From Syntrophus sp. PtaU1.Bin005 (lineage in GTDB: Bacteria > Desulfobacterota > Syntrophia > Syntrophales > Syntrophaceae), in NCBI GenBank assembly GCA_002067745.1, contig MVRU01000018.1, forward strand, positions 1 through 43,857: 43,857 nucleotides of DNA, read 5' to 3'. The position numbers and the translations under genes are program-made. This document shows, piece by piece, positions 33,662 to 42,089 of the stretch. The notes under the pieces are model-generated. The model was not told where the DNA came from and searched no databases. It was given only the letters and a program-made list of their open reading frames with translations. The stretch's first letter is position 1. Each line of letters opens with the position of its first letter.

Positions 33662-35449
33662 ATGGCGCGTTATTCAGACTTTGACACAGGATCGATATAC
33701 AAAATTTCGGAAGTTTGGAAACAAAACTGCCTCATAAACGATGAATCTGCCCTATGGCCTGGCTCAAAAGTCTGGTCACTGGATACTCTTAATCGATTTA
33801 AAAAATGCTTTATAGACAACCCCGATGAATCAGAAGATTCATTCGAAGAAAAATTTAAACGTCAGTTGGCAACAGGAGATCAGGAAACAACAAAATTGGC
33901 CTGTGATATTCTGCTTGTCTATTTTCTTTTTACATCAGGTGTTGGCCAAGCAAGGAAAGAAGGCCTGATAAAGGAAGTGGCTAGTTGGAAGGGTCTTGCT
34001 GTGGACTTTGAGAAACTTCCCAAAGGATGTTTAGCTAAAGGTATTGGAAACCCCGGTCTCGCTTATAATACGCGGCGTCCATTTGAAATCGGGTTCATTG
34101 CAGAATTTGCCATCAAGTTAAAAAATAACCCACCAGAGACCCGCAAAATAATCCTATCTAACCAGATACAATTCAGAGAATTACTTGATGATGTAATGGG
34201 TGAAAGTCGCTATCAGTCAAGAGATATTATCCTTCATCTTCTGTTTCCTGATCAGTATGAACGAATCGCAAGCAGAAATCATAAAGAACTAATCAGTGAA
34301 ACCTTCTACGAAATCCTGAAAGATCCGCCAGAAGATATTGACGATAGGTTATATGCCATTAGAATCAAATTGGAATCGCTTTTACCTAACAAGCACTTGG
34401 ATTTTTATTGGCCACCGCTTTTTGAATGTTGGTATGAATATGATGAAACAGAGGCATTAAGTCCAATCCAAGCGCTTGGGATAAAGCGGCAGATTGTGTT
34501 TTTTGGCCCCCCAGGTACAGGCAAAACACATGAGGCCAAAGATCTTTCCAAGCGGTTCATTCGACAGAGTATTCTACGCAAATGGGGACCTAATAAATAT
34601 TTTAATAATAATCAGAACGTTGAGGCCTTAGCCGATAGCCGCATTGTGAGGATACAATTTCATCCAGGTTATGGCTATGAGGATCTTATACGAGGGCTGC
34701 AAATTGGTGATGGTGGAAAAACCGAATATCGCAATGGAATCTTACTGAATATAATCAATTCACTCAACAAAGAACCAACAGATTACAGCGACCTTCCATT
34801 TGTTGTAATCTTAGACGAAATGAATAGAGCTGATCTAAGCAAGGTGCTTGGAGAATGCTTTTCTCTTTTGGAGGACAGGGGAACATCTATCCAGCTAGCG
34901 GGGCAAGACAAAGTTCCTCAGGAAATAAAATTACCTCAGAATCTTTATTTTATTGGTACGATGAACCTGATTGACCAATCACTAGAGCAGATCGATTTTG
35001 CATTGAGAAGAAGATTCCTTTGGTTCTTTCGAGGGTTTTCTCCTGATGATTTCATTAAGGTTTCTGAGTATAGATGGATCAATCTTTTCAAGGAGAAAAC
35101 CATATCTAAACCATGGGAAAAATTCAAAGATGAATTTGATATGCTTTCCGTACGAGCCGAGAAATTGAATGCTTTGATTGCAAAAGAAAATTATCTCGGG
35201 CCTCAATACCAGATAGGCCATACATACTTTTGCGATGTTGTATATTTTTCACAACGCAGTTTATCAGCAAAAAGTGGGCAGTCAAGATTGTTATTCAATG
35301 CTAAAGGACATGCAAGAGAACCAATTTCAGCCCTCTGGAAATATGCTCTATCTCCACTCATAGAGCAATATTTATCCGGAGCGGAACAAACAGACCGACA
35401 AAATTTCATGAATCGCGCACGGAATGTGCTGATTAATGGGACTGATTAG
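33662..35449 (+). CDS. mcrB: McrB-like AAA+ motor of a modification-dependent restriction system
   Basis: A 595-residue protein; TGGAG precedes ATG 33662. The C-terminal half is the McrB AAA+ domain: Walker A GPPGTGKT (282-289), Walker B VVILDEMN (381-388) and the McrB-type signature GTMNLIDQSLEQIDFALRRRF (432-452). In McrB itself this motor uses GTP. The N-terminal 250 residues, including LLFPDQYERIASRNHKELI, should recognise the target DNA and are not the classical E. coli McrB N-domain, so the modification read is unknown. It overlaps mcrC by one base (TAGTG). The gene is AT-rich, in contrast to the downstream desulfurase. Confidence 0.88.
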   Translation: MARYSDFDTGSIYKISEVWKQNCLINDESALWPGSKVWSLDTLNRFKKCFIDNPDESEDSFEEKFKRQLATGDQETTKLACDILLVYFLFTSGVGQARKEGLIKEVASWKGLAVDFEKLPKGCLAKGIGNPGLAYNTRRPFEIGFIAEFAIKLKNNPPETRKIILSNQIQFRELLDDVMGESRYQSRDIILHLLFPDQYERIASRNHKELISETFYEILKDPPEDIDDRLYAIRIKLESLLPNKHLDFYWPPLFECWYEYDETEALSPIQALGIKRQIVFFGPPGTGKTHEAKDLSKRFIRQSILRKWGPNKYFNNNQNVEALADSRIVRIQFHPGYGYEDLIRGLQIGDGGKTEYRNGILLNIINSLNKEPTDYSDLPFVVILDEMNRADLSKVLGECFSLLEDRGTSIQLAGQDKVPQEIKLPQNLYFIGTMNLIDQSLEQIDFALRRRFLWFFRGFSPDDFIKVSEYRWINLFKEKTISKPWEKFKDEFDMLSVRAEKLNALIAKENYLGPQYQIGHTYFCDVVYFSQRSLSAKSGQSRLLFNAKGHAREPISALWKYALSPLIEQYLSGAEQTDRQNFMNRARNVLINGTD

Positions 35450-36825
35450 TGAGTTCTTCAGACTACAAAGAAGTCATAACCGGTTTTGACTTAACCCCAT
35501 TTTCTAACTTGACTGCCGATCAGGAAATCTGGCTTCGTAACCTTGTAAGGCATGTTGATATCGAATCGCTATCTTTACGTTTGGGTGGTTCCCAAAATGC
35601 CTATGTGGAACCTATAGCCTTTTTTGATGAAAAAAGTTCACGTTGGTGGGCCGGCAGGTTTGTTGGCGAATTGACTTATCAAAACAGAACGCTTCGATTA
35701 TTACCACGCTTTGGTTTGTCAACTTTAATTCGCTGGCTAAGCCGAATTTGGGGATTTAAAATTTCATCTTCCAAGGGTACATACCAGCATGACCACATAT
35801 GGCTTTGGGAAATTATCGCGCGCTTGTGGACAATTCGTCTCTTAATAGCAGCAAAACATGGGTTACCTTACACCCGTATTGAAGAAACTCATATTGGCTT
35901 AACGGCAAGAGGACGACTCAAAATAAGAGAAACTGCTTTAACATCTAAAACAGCACAGAGAGCACTCGTAAGTTCAAGTAGAAATAGAAAGCTGAATCCC
36001 CTCATTAGTGGAACCGTTATTTCTGCATTTTATTGTTTACGTCGACAATTACTACATATAGGTAATGAAAGTCTTTGGTTGACCAACAGAGGGAAATATC
36101 TTGTTGATGAATTGCGTGCAACTGTATCCAAACAGGATGTGCTACACGCTCAATCTGGCAACAAAGTAATCCGTTACACACCAATAACAGAAGGTTATCG
36201 TGCTGTTGTCGAACTATCCAGATCCATAATAAGGCAACAACCAATTTCATCTTCTACCCAAGGTGGGAAGGAAGTGTTTGGTATTCTTTTAGATATGGCT
36301 GAAATTTGGGAATTGTACGTCTATAATCTTTTGAAATTGGGCTTGCAGGACTTTATGGTTATGCATACAGGGCGCATTGAGGAAAATATGGCATGGCTAT
36401 TACGAAGCTCTCGTAGTTTGGAAAAAACACAGAAACTTAGACCAGACATATTAATTTACAACAGAACTCAGAATAGGTGCCTTTATGTAGTTGATGCTAA
36501 ATATAAAAGAACCTCTAAATCTTCAGATAATCCTACAGGAATCCAAAGAGAAGACTTGTATCAAATGGCTGCCTATCTATCAGCTTTTGGTGATAACAAG
36601 ACAATGCTTGAAGGATCTCTTGTTTATCCCACTGATGATGAATCAAGCATTTGTTCGTATTTTGAGCCTAACAACCCTTGGGATCTGAACAAAACAAACC
36701 GGAGATTAAATTTTTTCTCTGTTGATGCAAAGGACTTACATGAGGGCGGATTGAATGGAAGCGAGATTAAATTCCTGGAGGTAGTTCAGGCATCTATAAA
36801 TCGTGAAGGAAGGGAGACTTCATGA
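35449..36825 (+). CDS. mcrC: McrC-like endonuclease subunit
   Basis: A 458-residue protein starting at GTG 35449, which overlaps the mcrB stop. The C-terminal nuclease carries a PD-(D/E)xK site: RPDIL (D333) then VVDAKYK (D349, K351). The upstream region (FVGELTYQNRTLRLLPRFG, then THIGLTARGRLKIRETAL) matches the McrC DUF2357-type fold that docks to McrB. With McrB it would cleave DNA bearing a modification. Composition is AT-rich (36301-36360 has 21 G+C of 60). The stop overlaps the next gene's ATG. Confidence 0.88.
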   Translation: MSSSDYKEVITGFDLTPFSNLTADQEIWLRNLVRHVDIESLSLRLGGSQNAYVEPIAFFDEKSSRWWAGRFVGELTYQNRTLRLLPRFGLSTLIRWLSRIWGFKISSSKGTYQHDHIWLWEIIARLWTIRLLIAAKHGLPYTRIEETHIGLTARGRLKIRETALTSKTAQRALVSSSRNRKLNPLISGTVISAFYCLRRQLLHIGNESLWLTNRGKYLVDELRATVSKQDVLHAQSGNKVIRYTPITEGYRAVVELSRSIIRQQPISSSTQGGKEVFGILLDMAEIWELYVYNLLKLGLQDFMVMHTGRIEENMAWLLRSSRSLEKTQKLRPDILIYNRTQNRCLYVVDAKYKRTSKSSDNPTGIQREDLYQMAAYLSAFGDNKTMLEGSLVYPTDDESSICSYFEPNNPWDLNKTNRRLNFFSVDAKDLHEGGLNGSEIKFLEVVQASINREGRETS

Positions 36826-37964
36826 TTAAACCTATCTACCTCGATTACAATGGCACTACGCCACATGACCCCGAAGTGCTCGACGCCATGAGGCCTTTTC
36901 TGGAGCTTGAGTTCGGCAATCCATCAAGTTCCCATTGGTACGGCATCAAGCCGAAACAGGCGGTGGAGGCGGCCCGGCGGCAGGTGGCTGGACTGCTGGG
37001 ATGTCTTCCCGAGGAAATTATCTTCACTTCCGGCGGTACAGAATCGAACAACCACGCGATAAAAGGCATAGCCCGGGCGTTGAGGAAAAAGGGCCGCCAC
37101 ATTGTCACGAGCGCTTTCGAGCATCCGGCTGTATTGGAGGTATGCCGCTATCTGGAAGGTGAAGGGTTTGAAACCACGCTAGTGGAAGTGGATACCAAAG
37201 GCATAATCGATCCCGAGAAGGTACAGCGGGCGCTGCGTTCTGACACCATCTTGGTGACCATCATGCATGCAAATAATGAAGTTGGCACGGTGCAGCCCAT
37301 TGCTGCTATTGCTGAACTTGCAGACGAGCGAGGAATTGTCCTGCACACCGACGCTGCCCAGTCGCTGGGCAAGATTCCGGTCAATGTAAAAGTTCTTGGC
37401 GTGGATATGCTCTCCGTTGCTGGCCACAAGCTTTACGCGCCCAAGGGGATCGGGGTTCTCTATGTTCGCAAGGGCCTTGCGCCGGAGAAATTTTGCCACG
37501 GCGCCGGCCAGGAAAATGGCTGGCGGGCCGGTACAGAAAACGTGGTGGGGATCGTTGGTCTCGGCAAGGCCTGTGAAATAGCCGCCAGGGATCTCGATGT
37601 CAACATGGATTGCATGAAAAAAATGCGCGACCAGCTGTACGAGGGCCTTGTAGCCGGGACCAACGATGTAAGACTAAATGGCCACCCCGATCTCCGGCTC
37701 CCCAACACACTAAACCTATCATTTAAAGGATTGGAGGCCAATCGGCTGCTGGAGGAGATCGGACTTGAAGTGGCCGCCTCGCCCGGCGCCGCCTGTCACT
37801 CCGGCGATGTCGCCATTTCTCATGTGCTGCAGGCCATGCATGTACCGGTCGAATGGGCCAAAGGAACCTTACGATTTTCTACAGGCCGTATGACCACTGC
37901 CGGGGAAATCGATCAGGCCATTGACGTAGTAGTTGCAGCAGTGGACAGACTGCGGGGCACCTGA
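36822..37964 (+). CDS. Cysteine desulfurase (NifS/IscS/DndA family) coupled to mcrC
   Basis: A 380-residue PLP enzyme that moves sulfur from cysteine to its own cysteine persulfide. TSGGTESNNHAI (69-80) contacts PLP, H202-K203 in VAGHKLY holds the PLP lysine, RAGTEN is at 235-240, and the sulfur-carrying Cys is C325 in SPGAACHSG. The length is normal. GGAAGGGAG precedes the ATG, which overlaps the mcrC stop (ATGA). No Isc, Suf or Dnd partner is nearby. It is much more GC-rich than mcrBC (37441-37500 has 35 G+C of 60), so it joined them from a different source. It could supply sulfur to DNA phosphorothioation, tRNA thiolation or an unknown step; dndA and iscS cannot be told apart here. Confidence 0.9.
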   Translation: MIKPIYLDYNGTTPHDPEVLDAMRPFLELEFGNPSSSHWYGIKPKQAVEAARRQVAGLLGCLPEEIIFTSGGTESNNHAIKGIARALRKKGRHIVTSAFEHPAVLEVCRYLEGEGFETTLVEVDTKGIIDPEKVQRALRSDTILVTIMHANNEVGTVQPIAAIAELADERGIVLHTDAAQSLGKIPVNVKVLGVDMLSVAGHKLYAPKGIGVLYVRKGLAPEKFCHGAGQENGWRAGTENVVGIVGLGKACEIAARDLDVNMDCMKKMRDQLYEGLVAGTNDVRLNGHPDLRLPNTLNLSFKGLEANRLLEEIGLEVAASPGAACHSGDVAISHVLQAMHVPVEWAKGTLRFSTGRMTTAGEIDQAIDVVVAAVDRLRGT

Positions 37965-38257
37965 TGTGCCAATACAGGAAAAGACCGGCAAGATTTTCAA
38001 TTAATCATTGCTGCCTTTCCCTACAACCATTCCATGGGGTAAATAATCGGACGCCCGCTTCACAAATCCTGTTTTCTACCTGGTGGCTTGCCCGTCAATC
38101 CTGGTTTCTCTATAAATACTTGTGACCAAATTGTGACCAACCCCTTAAAAAAAAGCACTTAAAATGGTCAAACAACACAAAATGACTTTCGATGAATTCC
38201 TTTTTATTTCTTTATCTTGACTTTTAGCTCTTTGCGTTCATATTAATAATTGTCACT
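37965..38257. other. Right inner end of the island, noncoding
   Basis: This 293-bp AT-rich stretch between the desulfurase and attR has no supported gene. It contains the TTGTGACCAA tandem pair at 38120-38140 and A/T-rich sequence that could hold integrase or IHF sites. Confidence 0.5.
38120..38140 (+). repeat. Tandem TTGTGACCAA pair near attR
   Basis: TTGTGACCAA occurs at 38120-38129 and 38131-38140. The first 19 bases are identical to 2331-2349 near attL and lie in the same orientation. Candidate integrase arm-type sites; alternatively a scrap of a second integrase 3' end, since the minus strand reads VGHNLVTS here after an in-frame stop. Confidence 0.45.
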
Positions 38258-38305
38258 TTCCTAATCCGTGTGCCCCGCGTTCGAATCGCGGCAGGGGCAC
38301 CAATA
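38258..38305 (+). repeat. attR: right 48-bp copy of the tRNA-Arg 3' end
   Basis: A perfect 48-bp match to 2240-2287, but preceded by unrelated sequence, so this is a tRNA fragment rather than a gene. It marks the right boundary of the island. Confidence 0.93.
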
Positions 38306-38307
38306 TC

Positions 38308-38341
38308 AATGGGTTATGAACTATTTCATAGCCCATTTTTT
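38308..38341 (+). terminator. Native tRNA-Arg terminator, displaced by the island
   Basis: AATGGGTTATGAA pairs with TTCATAGCCCATT around CTAT-type loop bases, followed by TTTTTT. It directly follows the attR fragment, so in an island-free chromosome it would lie just after the tRNA gene. Confidence 0.8.
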
Positions 38342-38591
38342 ATGAATAGTGACTGCCGTTGACCGCAGTGTGGATATCAAAATCCTGGAAACAGCCCCGG
38401 GCCTCGTAACAGACAGGAAAGAAGTGTCTGGACATGAGATTGTGCCGATGATCGGGCGGCTCGCTTTTCACAACCGGGAAGGGCTCACTGTTAAAAGAGC
38501 AGGAACAGCATGGGAAGAAGATGTTGGAAAGGAACTGGACAGTCCGATACGAATCAGGCAAAGTCAATGATCCAAAGGTCCAAGGAGTGGA

Positions 38592-39914
38592 ATGATGAGG
38601 TATCTCGTCATGATATTATTGTCCTTGCTGCTGGTGATGACGGCCTCTCCCTGCTTTCCCCGTGAATCTGGAGGGGGCGCACAGGTCATCGTCTCCGTAA
38701 CCGATTCCTGGAACGATTCCCGGGCTACCCTGTTTCTCTTCGATCGAACGGGAGAAGGCTGGTGCCGAAAGGGGGAAGGCATCGCCGCAGTTGTGGGTCG
38801 TCAGGGACTTGCCTGGGATTCGAACTCTGGTGGAATCTTGCCCGGTGAGCCGATCAAGGCTGAGGGGGATCTCAGGGCTCCGGCCGGGATCTTTCCCATT
38901 CCGCTGGCCATGGGCCTGTCTGCTCAGCCGCCGGGAGGCGCCTTGTTCCCCTATCGTCAGATCGTTGAAGGAATCCATTGTGTGGATGACCCGTCATCCC
39001 GTTACTACAACCGGATCATCGGGATACATGAACTATCCGACGACAGGGGCAGGGATTGGAAAAGTTCGGAGCGAATGTGGGAGTTTGCGGATATGTACAG
39101 GATCCTGCTGGTTGTGGGTTACAATACCTCTGATCCCAAGGCCGGCAAGGGGAGCTGCATTTTTATCCATATCAGGCACTCTTCGGGCGAACCGACCTGC
39201 GGTTGCACGGCTCTTTCTGAAGGCGACCTGATAAGAATCATGAAGTGGATCCAATCCGACAGAAATCCCGTTCTGGTCCAACTTCCCCGGAATGTTTACG
39301 CCAGGGTCTGGAACAGCTGGCAGCTGCCTTCTCCAAGCCTTATGGAGCCCCGCTCGACCAGCAAAACCTTTCCCTTGGTGGATATCAAAACCATGGTGCC
39401 GGATGCTGCGGTTGATATGCGATATGCCGGGAGCAATAACTTCACCGGACGGAAGATTTATGACTGCGGGCGTTGTTTCCTCAGGGCTGAAACTGCGGCC
39501 AAGGTTGCCCGGGTCCAGCGGGAGTTGAAAAAAAAGGGATTATCTCTGAAACTGTGGGACTGTTACCGGCCACTGGCGGCCCAGCGGTTATTCTGGTCCC
39601 TCGTGCCGGACCCCAGATTCGTGGCAGACCCGAAGGCCGGATCCCGCCATAACCGAGGAAATGCGGTAGACGTGACTCTCGTGGATTCGGCGGGCAGGGA
39701 ACTGGAGATGCCCACCGCCTTTGACGATTTTTCGGTCCGGGCCGGACATGGGGAAAAGAATCTTCCACCGCAGGTCATAGAAAATCGGACGCTTCTTGCC
39801 GAGACCATGGAACAGGCCGGATTCAAAAGACTTTATAGTGAATGGTGGCACTATGATGACGGCGATGGTGCAGGGGAAATGATCGATGCTTCTCTTAACG
39901 AACGTTGCCGTTGA
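38592..39914 (+). CDS. Exported L,D-transpeptidase-like / VanX-like D-Ala-D-Ala dipeptidase fusion
   Basis: A 440-residue cell-envelope protein with an N-terminal signal peptide (MILLSLLLVMTASPCFP). Residues about 30-230 form a YkuD-type L,D-transpeptidase-like domain with APAGIFPI, IFIHIRH (H193) and PTCGCTAL (C205 as likely nucleophile). Residues about 262-425 form an M15D (VanX/DdpX) peptidase: SRHNRGNAVD (351-360, zinc ligands H353 and D360) and EWWHYDD (E417, H420). The combination would trim or remodel peptidoglycan peptides, or recycle D-Ala-D-Ala, in the periplasm. There are no van regulators nearby, so resistance is not implied. The upstream 250 bp has an open frame of doubtful meaning. 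Confidence 0.85.
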   Translation: MMRYLVMILLSLLLVMTASPCFPRESGGGAQVIVSVTDSWNDSRATLFLFDRTGEGWCRKGEGIAAVVGRQGLAWDSNSGGILPGEPIKAEGDLRAPAGIFPIPLAMGLSAQPPGGALFPYRQIVEGIHCVDDPSSRYYNRIIGIHELSDDRGRDWKSSERMWEFADMYRILLVVGYNTSDPKAGKGSCIFIHIRHSSGEPTCGCTALSEGDLIRIMKWIQSDRNPVLVQLPRNVYARVWNSWQLPSPSLMEPRSTSKTFPLVDIKTMVPDAAVDMRYAGSNNFTGRKIYDCGRCFLRAETAAKVARVQRELKKKGLSLKLWDCYRPLAAQRLFWSLVPDPRFVADPKAGSRHNRGNAVDVTLVDSAGRELEMPTAFDDFSVRAGHGEKNLPPQVIENRTLLAETMEQAGFKRLYSEWWHYDDGDGAGEMIDASLNERCR

Positions 39915-40775
39915 CTGGATCCCTGTGCGGTTGAAGACCGGTCGGGGCATCTCCGGACCTGGTCGGCAGGGGCAGATCCCCCTTTCATTTTGGCTGGCGG
40001 TCTGCCCTCATCGGAGAGCCGTTTCCGTAAAAGACTGACCGGAGGGCTCCATGATCCGCTGGAGTGCGTCGTCGAAGCTTCAAACAACAGGGCTCTTGCC
40101 CTGACCGCATGATTTCATTCGACATCTAAGGACTCATCATCCCCGGTTGAGGCAGAATATTTAGATCCCTCCCCCAGGCAACGTTCCGTTATTCAACATT
40201 ATTCAACAATTACGCAGACCATAAACTATAAGATTTTATGGAAGTCAAAGTTACCGTTTAATCTTAGATAAAATAAGGCTTTTCCGGTATTGATTTTTGA
40301 GGTCCCAGTTCGTACTATTCAGCATCGGATCTTTGAAAATATAGCAATGAGATAGTTTATCGCGTTGGGAAACTGAACCGGTTTTATGGCAACGATCTCC
40401 GCTGCATCCTGCTAAGCGGGAATCTTGCCGACGCTTCTGAAATGGTTGTTTTCCGCATGAAAGGTGGGGTGATGGAGAAAGAGACATCGCAGTGTCCGTG
40501 AGGATATCCGTGATTTCGATGTGCCGATTCATCCGTTCATGCTGCTTATTGTGACATTTCTTTGGTGCCGTTAACCTGCCCTTCGTCATCTGTTCATGAT
40601 TGGTGTGTCGAGCACTTAAGGGGGTGTCCGTCGGAATGGTATCGCATTCGGCGGGTAGATCCCGCGAAATCATTAAAAACAAGAGAGGGGGGAGAAATTG
40701 ATATTTGAAGAAGTAAAGACTGCGGGCAACAGTAAGTTAATGTTATAACAACTCCATAACAAAGGAGATGAGAAG
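39915..40775. other. Long intergenic region
   Basis: No supported gene in 860 bp. A hairpin (GGGCAGA / TCTGCCC, about 39968-40006) may end the preceding transcript. ATTCAAC repeats occur near 40192-40208, and CCATAA / TTATGG forms a small hairpin near 40220-40243. The one long open frame (minus, 40251-40682) has no protein-like features. The last 90 bp must hold the promoter of the CTERM gene, but no clear box is visible. Confidence 0.4.
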
Positions 40776-41369
40776 ATGAAAAAGATTGCTTATGTTTTTA
40801 TGTTCCTGCTGGTGATGAGCTTTGCGGCAGGAGCCCAGGCTTACACGGTTACCACGTATACCAACTATGTCAGCTTCCTGAATGCGATTGACCCCTCGGC
40901 TCTCGTCGTGGAGAATTTTGATGATGGAACGTTTGAAGCCGGATTCAGCCTGACCGAGACAGGCGGCGCTGGAGTCGTTCATTACGGAGTCTACGAGAAT
41001 ATCGTTGATAAGGATGTGCCCCGCTTCCAGGTTTACAATTATGCTCCCGGCATGTCAGCCTTCGGCGGCTGGTTCGATCTGAAGAATCCCGGTGGTGCAG
41101 GAACCGGTATCAACATGTACATCAATGATGACAACACCTTAGTGACTGCAATTCCCAACACGAATGAAGGCCAGTTTGTCGGCTTTGTCACGGATACAAG
41201 GTTCTACGGTGTCAGACTGGAAGATGCAGGTGGATCAGGAATTCAGGAAACATATTTTGCTGTCGACGTGGCCATGGTTCCGAATCCGGTCCCCGTTCCC
41301 CCGGCCATATTTCTGCTGGGCAGCGGCCTTCTGGGACTTGGGTTTGTTAGAAGAAGGAATAACAAGTAG
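40776..41369 (+). CDS. Exported PEP-CTERM-type protein
   Basis: A 197-residue secreted protein with a strong AAAGGAGATG site before the ATG. The signal peptide is MKKIAYVFMFLLVMSFAAGAQA. The mature part is a beta-rich domain with FDDGTFEAGFSL and several Gly/Asn-rich turns. The C-terminus is a sorting tail: VPVPPAIFLLGSGLLGLGF then RRRNNK. That is the variant PEP-CTERM signal common in Deltaproteobacteria and expected to be processed by an exosortase and displayed or released with exopolysaccharide. No exosortase is in the window. A very strong terminator follows, so it is monocistronic. Confidence 0.85.
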   Translation: MKKIAYVFMFLLVMSFAAGAQAYTVTTYTNYVSFLNAIDPSALVVENFDDGTFEAGFSLTETGGAGVVHYGVYENIVDKDVPRFQVYNYAPGMSAFGGWFDLKNPGGAGTGINMYINDDNTLVTAIPNTNEGQFVGFVTDTRFYGVRLEDAGGSGIQETYFAVDVAMVPNPVPVPPAIFLLGSGLLGLGFVRRRNNK

Positions 41370-41452
41370 TTCCAGGCAATTAGAGGAAAAGGTTGCCCGC
41401 AGTCTTCTCTTATTGCAGCAAGAGGATAGACAGTCTGTGAGGGCTGTATAGG

Positions 41453-41499
41453 AAACTAAACCACCACCGGTTTTCGCGCCGGTGGTGGTTTAGTTTTTT
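41453..41499 (+). terminator. Strong intrinsic terminator
   Basis: An 18-bp perfect stem (AAACTAAACCACCACCGG and its complement) with loop TTTTCGCG, followed by T residues, between the CTERM gene and yjbQ. Flanking A and T runs may allow function in both directions. Confidence 0.92.
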
Positions 41500-41513
41500 C
41501 GTGGAGGTGAAAA

Positions 41514-41933
41514 ATGAAATCATTTCGAAAAGAGTTGTGGATTGAAATTCCCAGCAGGGTGGGCTTTTTAAATATTACGGAACAGATTGTCCAATGTCTG
41601 AATGAAAGCAGGATTCAGGAAGGTTTCGTCCTTGTCAACGCCAAGCACATAACGGCTTCCGTCTTCATCAACGGTGATGAAAAGGGTCTGCTTCAGGATT
41701 TCGCCCTGTGGCTGGAAAGGCTGGCGCCTCACGAACCCATTACACAGTATCATCACAACGAGACGGGGGGAACAAACGGTGACGCTCATCTGAAAAGGCA
41801 AATCATGGGCCGGGAGGTCATGGTCGCCGTTACGAACGGAATCCTGGATCTTGGTCCGTATGAACAGATCTTTTACGGAGAGTTCGATGGCCTCAGGGAG
41901 AAGAGAGTGCTGGTAAAGATTATCGGAGAATGA
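41514..41933 (+). CDS. yjbQ: YjbQ family protein (UPF0047)
   Basis: A 139-residue full-length member of the UPF0047 family, which has been linked to a weak thiamine-phosphate synthase activity in E. coli. Conserved segments are [15 protein letters not shown], the metal-site [20 protein letters not shown] and [31 protein letters not shown] lies 6 bp before the ATG. It follows the strong terminator and stands alone, convergent with the nrdJ gene. Confidence 0.88.
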   Translation: MKSFRKELWIEIPSRVGFLNITEQIVQCLNESRIQEGFVLVNAKHITASVFINGDEKGLLQDFALWLERLAPHEPITQYHHNETGGTNGDAHLKRQIMGREVMVAVTNGILDLGPYEQIFYGEFDGLREKRVLVKIIGE

Positions 41934-42089
41934 TCCGAGGAAAAATTGCTCGCGTTCCTTATTATTGGCAATCGATCCGGTCGGCGGCGACCCCGTTTGT
42001 TTGATGTTCACCCCCTCAATCCGCTGCCTTTCACGATGACGGGACGGTTCTCTGGCGGAATGCGGGCTGCCTTCCCGCCATCAAACGGT

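Noticed and set aside
36822-37964. Calling the desulfurase dndA of a full Dnd system
   Set aside because: No dndB, dndC, dndD, dndE or ssp genes are in the window, so only the enzyme family can be stated.
38349-38570. 73-residue ORF between attR and the transpeptidase gene
   Set aside because: No recognisable domain and no good start signal; it directly follows a terminator. It may be chance or a gene scrap, but I cannot support it.
40251-40682. 143-residue minus-strand ORF
   Set aside because: No family resemblance, low-quality composition rich in His, Ser and Arg, no ribosome-binding site, and no neighbour on that strand.
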